A model generated the notes under the pieces. It was not told where the DNA came from, ran no database searches, and was given only the letters and a program-made list of their open reading frames with translations. Positions 16,011 to 23,695 of a DNA stretch of 64,000 bases are shown piece by piece. This DNA is from Gallionella sp. Its GTDB lineage: Bacteria; Pseudomonadota; Gammaproteobacteria; Burkholderiales; Gallionellaceae. Each line of letters opens with the position of its first letter. Within the stretch, counting starts at the first letter, position 1. The stretch spans positions 1 to 64,000 of the forward strand of contig JAUSMR010000097.1 in the NCBI GenBank assembly GCA_030645955.1, in the 5' to 3' direction. Position numbers and translations under genes: made by a program.

Positions 16011-16412
16011 ATGTTACACAAAATACTAGTGGTGGATGATGAAGAGGAAGTCCGCAAGACGATCCGGCTCCAACTCAAAGGCACTGGCCTGGAAGTCGTA
16101 GAGGCAGAGGACGGAAAGAAAGGGATCGAATTGCTTGATGCCGAAAATGTTATCACCGTGGATGCGATACTCTGTGATGTGCGAATGCCCAATATCAACG
16201 GCGTTGAGGCTGTTGCATACTTCCGGCGCGAGTATCCGCATATCCCCGTCATCGTGTTGACCGGTTATCCCGACGTCAAGCTTGCTGTGGAATTCATGAA
16301 GGAAGGCGTTGTTGAATATCTCGTCAAACCGGTGGAAAAAGATAAACTGGTTGAAGCGATTATGAAAGCTATCGGCAAGCGGACATTCGTTGGGGCTGAA
16401 CCTGTAATATGA
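16011..16412 (+). CDS. Single-domain response regulator (receiver)
   Basis: This 133-residue protein is a receiver domain alone. The acidic pair is in VVDDEEEV, the phosphoacceptor is Asp56 in CDVRMPN, the switch Thr is in VIVLTGYPD and the conserved Lys is in YLVKPVEKDKL. There is no output domain, so it must act by protein contact or as a phosphate shuttle. An AAGGAG precedes the start by eight bases. It lies 363 bp behind the sensor kinase in the same direction, probably with its own promoter. Confidence 0.92.
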   Translation: MLHKILVVDDEEEVRKTIRLQLKGTGLEVVEAEDGKKGIELLDAENVITVDAILCDVRMPNINGVEAVAYFRREYPHIPVIVLTGYPDVKLAVEFMKEGVVEYLVKPVEKDKLVEAIMKAIGKRTFVGAEPVI

Positions 16413-16510
16413 CATGATCAGCACTGATTTTCAGCCAGTCTCAGCTTTGGCTCAGCGCGTCTGCCAGTGAGGATGGAGACGCGCTGCTCGCGTAGATAGT
16501 AGTTGTTACA

Positions 16511-16568
16511 TGCGGCGCAATGCCCGCGGCCCTTCGATAATCTCAGGCCAGCGTTATTGCGCCCTACC
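16511..16568. repeat. Dispersed repeat (GCGGCGCAATG...TTATTGCGCCCTAC)
   Basis: GCGGCGCAATGCCCG and CGTTATTGCGCCCTACC are inverted arms with a CGATAATC centre. Its right arm supplies the last codons and stop (GGTAGGGCGCAATAA) of the transporter gene on the minus strand. A related arm is at 11396. Confidence 0.65.
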
Positions 16569-17834
16569 AAATGGCGGCGTCTCTGAAACAGGTTGCGTTT
16601 CACCCCACGGCGCGATCTTCAGCAACAGCAACATTCCCGGTATCGCCAATACAGCGCACAGCAGGAAGAAGCCGCTCCAGCCCATCTGCTCCACCAGCCA
16701 GCCTGCCGTGGCGTTGACGAAGGTGCGCGGCACGGCGGCGAGGCTGGTGAACAGCGCAAACTGGGTCGCGGTGTAGGCGGGGTGGGTGGTGTGCGCGATG
16801 TAGGCGACGAAGGCCGCGGTGCCCAGTCCTACCCCCATTGCCTCCAGGCCAATAACGAACGCGAGTTGCGTCAAATGCAATGCGGTGACCTCAGCCTGCG
16901 CTCCCTGTATCGCCAGCCAGTAAAAACCGAAAATCGACACCACTTGCACCACGCCGAACAGCCACAGTGCGCGGTTGATGCCGAGCTTCAACATCCAGAT
17001 GCCGCCGAGCAGCGCGCCAATCACCGCCGGCCACAGTCCGGCGTTCTTGGCGATCAGGCCGATCTGCGATTTGCTGAAACCCATGTCGAGGTAGAACGGC
17101 GTCGCCAGCGCGGTGCACAGGCTGTCGCCGAGTTTGTAGAAGAACAGGAACGCCAGAATCAGCAGCGCGCCTTGCCAGCCCTGCCGCCCGATGAATTCTC
17201 GGAACGGCTCGACCACTGCGGCGCGCAGCGTCTTGGGCGCGTTGACCGCAACCGGCTCGTTGACCAGCAGCGTCATCGCGATACCGGGCAGCATAAACAG
17301 CGCAGTGATGATGAACACCGCATCCCACGGCAGATGATCGGCAAGGATCAGCGCCAGCGAGCCGGGCACCAGTCCTGCGATGCGGTAGGCGTTGACGTGC
17401 ACCGCGTTGCCCAGGCCAAGTTCGTTATCCAGCAGCAACTCGCGGCGATATGCATCCAGCACGATGTCCTGCGTGGCGGAGAGGAAAGCGAGCAGCGTGG
17501 CGAGCAGCACGATGACTCCCAGATCATTCTGCGGCGAGAAACCGCCCAGCGATGCGATCACCACCAGCAGCGCGACCTGGGTAAGCAGCATCCAGCCGCG
17601 CCGTCTGCCCAGAGCGGGCACGACGTAGCGATCCAGCAGCGGCGACCACATGAACTTCCACGTGTAGGGAAACTGGATCAGCGCGAACGCGCCGATCACC
17701 TTGAGATCAATTTGCTCGGTGCGCAGCCACGCGGGCACCAGATTGAGCAGCAGATACAGCGGCAGGCCGGAAGCAAAGCCGGTGAACACGCAGATAAGCA
17801 TGCGGCGGGTGTAGAGTTGTTGCCAAATGGACAT
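16554..17834 (-). CDS. ampG: AmpG-like major facilitator superfamily transporter
   Basis: An inner-membrane protein of 426 residues with about twelve hydrophobic helices. The opening MLICVFTGFASGLPLYLL and the WSPLLDRYVVPALGRRRGW loop are typical of AmpG permeases, which import GlcNAc-anhydromuropeptides for cell-wall recycling. The family also contains transporters of unknown substrate. The start MSIWQQLYTRR was preferred to a frame extension nine codons upstream because it matches the usual AmpG N terminus. The C-terminal residues ending FGRAQ come from a dispersed repeat, so the native stop may have been replaced. Confidence 0.87.
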   Translation of the reverse strand: MSIWQQLYTRRMLICVFTGFASGLPLYLLLNLVPAWLRTEQIDLKVIGAFALIQFPYTWKFMWSPLLDRYVVPALGRRRGWMLLTQVALLVVIASLGGFSPQNDLGVIVLLATLLAFLSATQDIVLDAYRRELLLDNELGLGNAVHVNAYRIAGLVPGSLALILADHLPWDAVFIITALFMLPGIAMTLLVNEPVAVNAPKTLRAAVVEPFREFIGRQGWQGALLILAFLFFYKLGDSLCTALATPFYLDMGFSKSQIGLIAKNAGLWPAVIGALLGGIWMLKLGINRALWLFGVVQVVSIFGFYWLAIQGAQAEVTALHLTQLAFVIGLEAMGVGLGTAAFVAYIAHTTHPAYTATQFALFTSLAAVPRTFVNATAGWLVEQMGWSGFFLLCAVLAIPGMLLLLKIAPWGETQPVSETPPFGRAQ

Positions 17835-17851
17835 AAAGGCCTTAAAACAAT

Positions 17852-17922
17852 CTCGCGCCAAGGCGCAAAGTTAAAACTTATTCTGTTTTGCTTATCTTCG
17901 CGGCTTTGCGTCTTTGCGCGAG
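17852..17922. repeat. Inverted repeat (CTCGCGCCAAGGCGCAAAG...CTTTGCGCGAG)
   Basis: CTCGCGCCAAGGCGCAAAG at the left and CTTTGCGTCTTTGCGCGAG at the right form the arms of a dispersed element between metW and the transporter gene. Confidence 0.65.
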
Positions 17923-17932
17923 CCATTCCCGT

Positions 17933-18547
17933 CTATATCCCACGCTGAAACCGATATACCGCTGTGCTGCCGAGCAGATTCGGCAGCATGCTTACTTCTC
18001 TTTCTCCGGTCATCACACGGCGTTCCAGCACCGCCACGTTATGGTCGCGGCAGAATGTCTCGAAATCATTCAGGGTACACAGGTGTACGTTCGGCGTGTC
18101 ATACCATTGATAGGGCAGTTCGCTGGAAACCGGCATGTTACCGAGCAGCACGCCGAGGCGGTTTTTCCAGTAGCCGAAGTTGGGGAAGCTGACGATGCCC
18201 TCGCGCCCGACGCGCAGCATTTCCCGGATCAGCGGCTCGGTGTGGCGCGTGGCTTGCAGTGTCTGCGACAGCATCACGAAGTCGAACGAGCCGTCCTCGA
18301 AATCGGACAGGCCGGATTCCAGGTCGTTCTGGATTACGTTCACGCCATTGGCGATGCACGACACGATGTCGAGGTCGTTGATCTCCACGCCGTAGCCGCG
18401 CACCGCGCGGGTTTCCTTGAGATAGCGCAGCAGGCTGCCGTCGCCGCAACCGAGATCGAGCACCGACGCGCCTTTGGGTATCCATGCCGCAATCGCGGCG
18501 AAGTCGGGGCGTGCTATAGCGAGTTTGGTGATGTCGTTCGGGCTCAT
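17933..18547 (-). CDS. metW: Methionine biosynthesis protein MetW
   Basis: A 204-residue class I methyltransferase-fold protein that works with MetX in making O-acylhomoserine in many proteobacteria. VLDLGCGDGSLL is the SAM-binding loop and MLSQTLQATRHTEPLIREMLRVGREGIVSFPNFGYWKNR is the MetW-specific region (only its landmarks SQTLQATRH and SFPNFGYWKNR need be noted). It follows metX in the same direction but is separated from it by 226 bp of repeat-like DNA. In many relatives the two genes touch. Confidence 0.95.
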   Translation of the reverse strand: MSPNDITKLAIARPDFAAIAAWIPKGASVLDLGCGDGSLLRYLKETRAVRGYGVEINDLDIVSCIANGVNVIQNDLESGLSDFEDGSFDFVMLSQTLQATRHTEPLIREMLRVGREGIVSFPNFGYWKNRLGVLLGNMPVSSELPYQWYDTPNVHLCTLNDFETFCRDHNVAVLERRVMTGEREVSMLPNLLGSTAVYRFQRGI

Positions 18548-18773
18548 TTTGACACCTCATTTGCCGATCTGTGGTGATAATCTGCTGCGTTGTTTCGGTG
18601 TCCGGCTGCTCTCCCCGCAAGGAGGAGGCCGGTGGGATCCCCGTTGCTGCGCAACGACCCATCCGCTCTCGCGGACGGCCGCATCCCCACTTCGCGGGGC
18701 CCCTGCTTCCTGTTGGCTTCGGCATAACCTGAAGGTGAGCCTACGCCGCAACAAGCCGCTACGCGTCGTGTTG
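18548..18773. other. Repeat-like spacer between metX and metW
   Basis: The 226 bp contain several small hairpins in a row (GTTGCTGCGCAAC, CCGCTCTCGCGG, CCCCACTTCGCGGGG) and no credible gene. It looks like an inserted or decayed mobile repeat separating two genes that usually form a tight operon. Confidence 0.5.
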
Positions 18774-19907
18774 TCATGCCGCCACCTCACTGGCTACGTT
18801 GTCGAGGTAGGCGCGCATCACGTCAAAATAGTGCGGGTGCTCCATCAGGAATGAATCATGTCCATGCGTCGAGGTAATTTCCGCATAGCTGACGTTGCGC
18901 CGGTTGTGCAGCAAAGGCTGCACAATTTCGCGCGAACGCTGCGGCGAAAAACGCCAGTCGGTGGTGAACGAGACCACCAGAAAATCCGCCTTGGCGTGCG
19001 CAAATGCACGATTCAAATCACCGCCAAATTCATGTGCCGGATCGAAATAATCCAGTGCCTTGGTCATCAGCAGATAGGTGTTAGCGTCGAAGTGAGAGGC
19101 GAACTTGTCGCCCTGATAACGCAAATAGGACTCGATCTCGAACTCGACTTCATAACCGTAACTGAATTTCCCGGAACGCAGTTCGCGCCCGAACTTATTC
19201 GCCATCGCATCGTCGGACAGATAAGTGATGTGCCCCAGCATGCGTGCCAGTCTCAGGCCGCGCGTCGGCACCACTTTGTGCTGGTAGAAATTGCCGCCGT
19301 GAAAATCCGGGTCGGTCAGTATCGCGCTGCGGGCCACATCGTTGAACGCGATGTTCTGCGCGGTAAGATGTGGTGCACTGGCAATCGCCAACACATGGCG
19401 CACCCGGTCGGGGAAGGTCAGCGACCATTGCAAGGCCTGCATCCCGCCCAGGCTGCCGCCGATCACCGCCGCGAATTGCCGGATGCCGAGCAGGTCGGCG
19501 AGGCGTGCCTGCGACTCCAGCCAGTCCTCCACCGTAATGACCGGAAAATTCGCGCCATAGGGCTGACCGGTTGCGGGATTGATTGAGGATGGTCCGGTCG
19601 AGCCATGACAACCGCCAAGATTATTCACTCCGATCACGAAAAATTTATCGGTATCGACCGGTTTGCCTGGGCCGATCATGTTGTCCCACCAGCCGATGTT
19701 GCCGGTATCGTCCGCGTAATAGCCCGCCACGTGGTGATGCCCTGACAGCGCGTGGCAAATCAGGATCGCGTTGGATTTGGCGGCATTCAGCGTGCCATAG
19801 GTTTCATATGCCAGCTCATAGCGCGGCAACACCGCGCCGCTGCGGAAAACCAGCGGGGTGTCGAAGAGGGCGCGTTGTGCGTTAACAAGACCGACAGAAT
19901 TGCTCAA
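18774..19907 (-). CDS. metX: Homoserine O-acyltransferase MetX
   Basis: It acylates homoserine, the first committed step to methionine. This alpha/beta-hydrolase shows [13 protein letters not shown], the [12 protein letters not shown] stretch and the nucleophile elbow [10 protein letters not shown] with the catalytic Ser. The acid and His are in [10 protein letters not shown] and [10 protein letters not shown]. The start is a TTG at 19907: GGAG lies five bases before it, the translation then begins [18 protein letters not shown] as in other MetX, and no ATG is nearby. An upstream in-frame TTG would fall inside the terminator hairpin. A SAM-II riboswitch precedes the gene. Confidence 0.95.
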   Translation of the reverse strand: MSNSVGLVNAQRALFDTPLVFRSGAVLPRYELAYETYGTLNAAKSNAILICHALSGHHHVAGYYADDTGNIGWWDNMIGPGKPVDTDKFFVIGVNNLGGCHGSTGPSSINPATGQPYGANFPVITVEDWLESQARLADLLGIRQFAAVIGGSLGGMQALQWSLTFPDRVRHVLAIASAPHLTAQNIAFNDVARSAILTDPDFHGGNFYQHKVVPTRGLRLARMLGHITYLSDDAMANKFGRELRSGKFSYGYEVEFEIESYLRYQGDKFASHFDANTYLLMTKALDYFDPAHEFGGDLNRAFAHAKADFLVVSFTTDWRFSPQRSREIVQPLLHNRRNVSYAEITSTHGHDSFLMEHPHYFDVMRAYLDNVASEVAA

Positions 19908-19921
19908 AGTGACTCCAAAAG

Positions 19922-19955
19922 AAAAAACCCGCTCAGCTTGTGCCAAAACGGGTTT
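19922..19955 (-). terminator. Intrinsic terminator in the metX leader
   Basis: On the minus strand AAACCCG pairs with CGGGTTT around a 17-base loop and runs into TTTCTTTT. It ends about 15 bases before the metX start codon. Eight loop bases (CAAGCTGA) are the exact complement of TCAGCTTG inside the riboswitch just upstream, a possible antiterminator pairing. It may also end read-through from ptsI. Confidence 0.75.
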
Positions 19956-19956
19956 G

Positions 19957-20013
19957 AAGTCGCTTTAGCTGGTATGTTTAAAGTGCCCCGCAAGCTGATG
20001 TCAAATCGGCACT
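19957..20013 (-). promoter_or_regulatory. SAM-II (SAM-alpha) riboswitch upstream of metX
   Basis: The minus strand holds the P1 stem AGTGCC (20008-20013) with GGCACT (19982-19987), a loop starting GATTTGAC and containing GCTTGCGG, then TTTAAA and the conserved GCTAAAG near 19961-19968. These are the conserved nucleotides of the SAM-II class, in the right order and spacing, upstream of a methionine gene that this class commonly controls. SAM binding would be expected to lower metX expression. Confidence 0.88.
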
Positions 20014-20020
20014 GATACGC

Positions 20021-20049
20021 AGTTTCCGCGTTTTGCGAATTGCTGTCAA
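20021..20049 (-). promoter_or_regulatory. Candidate metX promoter
   Basis: A perfect TTGACA (20044-20049) is followed after 17 bases by GAAACT (20021-20026). Transcription would begin near 20014, exactly at the first base of the riboswitch P1 stem. The -10 box is poor, so the call rests largely on position. Confidence 0.5.
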
Positions 20050-20055
20050 TAAGAT

Positions 20056-21780
20056 CTAGGCGTTCAGGCGATCCAGCAACTCGCGGATTTTCAGCGGGTC
20101 GTCGGCGCGCAGAATCTTCTGCGTCAGCGCGGCGATTTCCGGCAGGCTGGTGGTGAGTACGCGCTGTTTGACGCTTGGCACTTGTGCCGAAAACATCGAG
20201 AACTGGCGCAGACCCAAACCCAGCAGCAGCCGCGTGTAAGCCAGTTCGCCGGCCATTTCGCCGCAAACCGAAATTGGCACACCGAACCTGTTGGAAGTGC
20301 CGATGACGTGCGACAGCAAATTCAGCACGGCGGGGTGCAGCGGGTCATACAGATGCGCGACATCTTCGTCGGTGCGGTCTATCGCCAGCGTGTATTGAAT
20401 CAGGTCGTTGGTGCCGATGGACAGAAAATCGAGCTTCTTGGCGAACACGTTGAGCGCCAATGCCGCGGCAGGAATCTCGATCATGCCGCCGATTTTCACT
20501 TCGCGGTCATAAGGGACACCTTCCGTATCCAGACTCTGCTTGGCCGCAGCGATGAACTGCAATGTCTGGTTGATCTCCGACACGCTGGACAACATCGGTA
20601 TCAGTATCTTGACGTTGCCATAATGCGTGGCTCGCAGCAGCGCGCGCAGCTGGGTGCGGAATAATTGCGGTTCGGCAAGACACATGCGGATCGCGCGCAA
20701 CCCCAACGCCGGGTTGTTGGCTACCCGTTCTGCGCCTTTGATTTGTTTGTCCGCGCCCAGGTCGAAGGTGCGGATGGTAACGGGCTGCCCATCCATTCCT
20801 GCCGCCACAGTGCGGTATGCCTCAAATTGCTCTTCCTCATCCGGCAATGCATCGCGGTTGAGAAACAGAAATTCGCTGCGAAATAACCCGATCCCGGTCG
20901 CGCCATTTTCTCTTACCTCGGCGACATCCTCCGGTTTTTCAATATTGGCATGCAATTCGATGGCAGTGCCGTCCAGGGTGTTGGCACGCGCAGTGCGCAA
21001 GCGCTTGAGCTTCTTGCGCTCCAGCTCCCATTCGCTTTGGCGCAGCTTGTATTCCGCCAGTATCGGCTTGTCCGGATTAATGATCAGAACGCCCTGCTCG
21101 CCGTCCAATATCAGCAGGTCATCTTCACGGATCAATTCACGCGCATGGCGCAAACCGACCACGCAGGGCGTGTCGAGGCTGCGTGCGACGATTGCGGTGT
21201 GCGATGTCGCACCGCCCGCATCGGTAATGAATGCGGCATATTGATGCGGCTTGAACTGGATCAGGTCGGCGGGACTCAAGTCGTGCGCCACCAGGATCAT
21301 CTCGACATCATGCCGCGCCGGTGGCAACTGGTGCCCGTGCTGTCCGAGCAATTGTTTGAGCAGGCGCTCGGCGACCTGCTTCACATCGGTCTGACGCTCG
21401 CGCAGATAGGCGTCTTCAAACTCGTCGAACTGCGCAACCAAAGCTTCGGTCTGCACCTTGAGAGCCCACTCGGCGTTGCAGCGCTCGCTGGCAATCAAGT
21501 CCCGCGATGCAACACTCAACAGCGGGTCATCCAGAATCATCTGGTGCAATTCCAGGAAGGCATCAAATTCGGCGGCGGCGTGGGTGGAGCGATTGCTGCG
21601 CAGGCTGGAAAATTCATTGCGCGTTGCAAGCAGAGCGGCATCGAAGCGCGCAATTTCCTCATCAATGAACTGCTTGGGCAGCACGTAATGCGCCACTTCC
21701 AGCGAGGTACGCGAAATCAGATGCGCATGGCCGATGGCGATGCCGCTGGAGACTGCGATGCCGTGCAGTGTAAAACTCAT
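20056..21780 (-). CDS. ptsI: Phosphoenolpyruvate-protein phosphotransferase (PTS enzyme I)
   Basis: Enzyme I takes phosphate from PEP and passes it to HPr. The 574-residue protein has the phosphorylated His in GGATSHTAIVARS, the PEP-domain motifs GIGLFRSEFLFL and IGGMIEIPAAAL, and the active-site Cys in VPISVCGEMAGE. Its ATGA overlaps the ptsH stop with GGAGAAGG just before it, so translation is coupled. No EIIB or EIIC gene is nearby, which points to a regulatory rather than a sugar-uptake PTS. Confidence 0.96.
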   Translation of the reverse strand: MSFTLHGIAVSSGIAIGHAHLISRTSLEVAHYVLPKQFIDEEIARFDAALLATRNEFSSLRSNRSTHAAAEFDAFLELHQMILDDPLLSVASRDLIASERCNAEWALKVQTEALVAQFDEFEDAYLRERQTDVKQVAERLLKQLLGQHGHQLPPARHDVEMILVAHDLSPADLIQFKPHQYAAFITDAGGATSHTAIVARSLDTPCVVGLRHARELIREDDLLILDGEQGVLIINPDKPILAEYKLRQSEWELERKKLKRLRTARANTLDGTAIELHANIEKPEDVAEVRENGATGIGLFRSEFLFLNRDALPDEEEQFEAYRTVAAGMDGQPVTIRTFDLGADKQIKGAERVANNPALGLRAIRMCLAEPQLFRTQLRALLRATHYGNVKILIPMLSSVSEINQTLQFIAAAKQSLDTEGVPYDREVKIGGMIEIPAAALALNVFAKKLDFLSIGTNDLIQYTLAIDRTDEDVAHLYDPLHPAVLNLLSHVIGTSNRFGVPISVCGEMAGELAYTRLLLGLGLRQFSMFSAQVPSVKQRVLTTSLPEIAALTQKILRADDPLKIRELLDRLNA

Positions 21781-22046
21781 TCGCCTTCTCCGAAGCAATT
21801 GTTGATAAGATTCAAAAGAGCCTGCATCGCATCGGTCTCATCTTCGCCATCGGTTTCGATGACTATAGTCGTGCCCTTGGCGGCGGCCAGCATCATCACG
21901 CCCATTATGCTTTTGGCATTCACGCGGCGATTGCCGCGCGACAGCATCACTTCACATTTGAAGCTGGATGCAAGTTGCGTGAGCTTTGCCGAGGCACGTG
22001 CATGCAAGCCAAGTTTGTTGATGATCAGCGCGTCCTGTTGCAACAT
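21777..22046 (-). CDS. ptsH: PTS phosphocarrier protein HPr
   Basis: An 89-residue HPr with the phosphorylated His in KLGLHARASAKL and the regulatory Ser region NAKSIMGVMMLAA. The start MLQQDALIINKLGL at 22046 is two bases after the stop of the EIIA gene and gives the usual HPr length. The presence of the Ser46 region leaves room for HPr-kinase control, but that kinase gene is not in the window. Confidence 0.96.
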   Translation of the reverse strand: MLQQDALIINKLGLHARASAKLTQLASSFKCEVMLSRGNRRVNAKSIMGVMMLAAAKGTTIVIETDGEDETDAMQALLNLINNCFGEGE

Positions 22047-22047
22047 T

Positions 22048-22434
22048 CTAGTGTTCCATATGAACGATACATTCACGACCGCCTTCGATAGCGATTTCCG
22101 CCAACTCCGCCAGGTTCCTGTTGGGACTGCACACCACGCGCAACAGCATCGGCAGATTCACGCCTGCCACTCCCATCACATGCTCGGCACAGCACAGTTG
22201 CCGTCCGACATTGCTTGGCGTGGCGCCAAATACATCCGCCAGGATCAACACGCCGCCGCCCGTGTCAAGCTGCTTGATAAGTGTTTGCCCTTCGGTCACT
22301 TTCTGCTGGGGGTCGTCACCGGCCAATACCGATAGCACCTTAAGATTGTGTGGCACTTCTCCCAGCACATGCTTGATGCAATCGACAAAACTGTCGCCCA
22401 ACCCGTTGTGTGTTACCAATAGAACTCCTACCAA
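22048..22434 (-). CDS. PTS system mannose-type EIIA component
   Basis: A 128-residue EIIA-Man domain. The phosphorylated His9 is in LLVTHNGLGDSF, and LADVFGATPSN is the second active-site loop. It stands without EIIB, EIIC or EIID, as in the PTS branch of many betaproteobacteria, so it probably regulates rather than transports. It is first of the EIIA-ptsH-ptsI operon. Confidence 0.92.
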   Translation of the reverse strand: MVGVLLVTHNGLGDSFVDCIKHVLGEVPHNLKVLSVLAGDDPQQKVTEGQTLIKQLDTGGGVLILADVFGATPSNVGRQLCCAEHVMGVAGVNLPMLLRVVCSPNRNLAELAEIAIEGGRECIVHMEH

Positions 22435-22445
22435 TTAAACACCCC

Positions 22446-22661
22446 CTAAATTAAACCAAATGCATAAGCCAGCAACAGCGCGCTGCCTATCAAAACAATC
22501 CAGCCATAGCGGACGAACCATCGCAGCACCTTTGCCTTTTCGGCATCGGCTTGCTGCTCCTCCGCGACAATTATGCCAATTTTGCGCAGCGCATTGATAC
22601 CCGCCGCACGGCGCACTTTTTTCTCGACAATCTCATGCTCGGGATTATCCGGATTATTCAC
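22446..22661 (-). CDS. Small membrane protein of unknown function
   Basis: A 71-residue protein with a charged N-terminal half (KKVRRAAGINALRKIG) and one C-terminal membrane helix (WIVLIGSALLLAYAFGLI). It starts with GTG in a GTGA overlap with the stop of apbE, so it is part of that operon. I do not recognise a named family; it may assist the neighbouring membrane-linked flavin transferase, but that is only from position. Confidence 0.7.
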   Translation of the reverse strand: MNNPDNPEHEIVEKKVRRAAGINALRKIGIIVAEEQQADAEKAKVLRWFVRYGWIVLIGSALLLAYAFGLI

Positions 22662-23695
22662 TGCTCAACCTGCAGACGAATGTACTTGTCAGTGAATTCT
22701 ATCCGTTTCTGCAGCCCGGCTGTCAGATGGATATTGCCCTGGCCGTCCACCAGCATCGCCTCGGACAAATTCATCTGCGTGGCGGCAGTTCGCCAGCCGC
22801 GCGCGCCTGCTATGAACAATGGCTTGGAAGCAACATCGGACAGCAATCCGGCATGCGCCCCGCGTGTCAGGACAGTAACAGCCTGCACTCCTTGCATGGG
22901 ATAACCGCTGCGCGGATCGATCAAGTGGCAGTAGCGCACATTGCCCAGCATGAAATAACGCTGATAATCGCCGGAAGTGCCGATGGCCTCACCGTCGCGC
23001 AGATCCAGAGTCGCCAGCGCACCGGGTTTGCGCGGATGCTGGATGCCGACGCGCCACGGGCGCTTGCCATGCTGGCCGATGGCCATGACGTTGCCGCCGA
23101 TATTGATCAGCGCGTTGTGTATCCCCTGCTTGCGCAACAATTTAACGGCACGATCCAATGCGTAGCCTTTGGCGTAGCCGCCCAGATCCAGCTGCACGGA
23201 TTTATTCGCACTCTGCGCCCTGCCATGCACAATCGTTATGTCACTCATCTGCGGATTAGCCGCAACCAATTGCCTGATTTGCTTTTCGTCCGGTTGCTCG
23301 GACTTGAACTCATCGGCGTGAAATCCCCACAATTGCACCAGCCCGCCGATAGCCGGATTAAACATGCCCTGCGACTGCTGCGAAAGCTGCGTGGCATCTT
23401 GCAGCATGGCAACGAGCTCCGCCGAAATGGCATTGCTTTCGCCCTTGGCAAGCGCCGCATTCAGCTCGCTCAGCTCACTCGGTTGCCACGCGTGCAGCAT
23501 GTTGTGCAGCCGCTGGAACTCCTGCATCACCCCGCTCACCGCCTGCCTGGCGCGCGGCTCGGTTTCGCCGTACACGCTCACATCTACCAGCGTGCCGAAC
23601 ACATAGCCTTGCTCCTGATACAGCGGTTCTTTACCTTCACAGGCACCAAGAAACAGTACTGCAACAATTACAAGGATGCGCATCAGTCCGGCCAT
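22658..23695 (-). CDS. apbE: FAD:protein FMN transferase ApbE, lipoprotein
   Basis: It attaches FMN to periplasmic or membrane flavoproteins such as RnfG/NqrC-type subunits. The lipobox LFLGAC ends the signal peptide at Cys19. QLDLGGYAKGYALDRAVKLLR and INIGGNVMAIG are the FAD- and metal-binding motifs, and GTSGDYQRYFMLGNVRYCH is the family's C-terminal motif. The 345-residue length is normal. Its ATG follows the gshA stop directly. No flavinylated target is visible nearby. Confidence 0.94.
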   Translation of the reverse strand: MAGLMRILVIVAVLFLGACEGKEPLYQEQGYVFGTLVDVSVYGETEPRARQAVSGVMQEFQRLHNMLHAWQPSELSELNAALAKGESNAISAELVAMLQDATQLSQQSQGMFNPAIGGLVQLWGFHADEFKSEQPDEKQIRQLVAANPQMSDITIVHGRAQSANKSVQLDLGGYAKGYALDRAVKLLRKQGIHNALINIGGNVMAIGQHGKRPWRVGIQHPRKPGALATLDLRDGEAIGTSGDYQRYFMLGNVRYCHLIDPRSGYPMQGVQAVTVLTRGAHAGLLSDVASKPLFIAGARGWRTAATQMNLSEAMLVDGQGNIHLTAGLQKRIEFTDKYIRLQVEQ

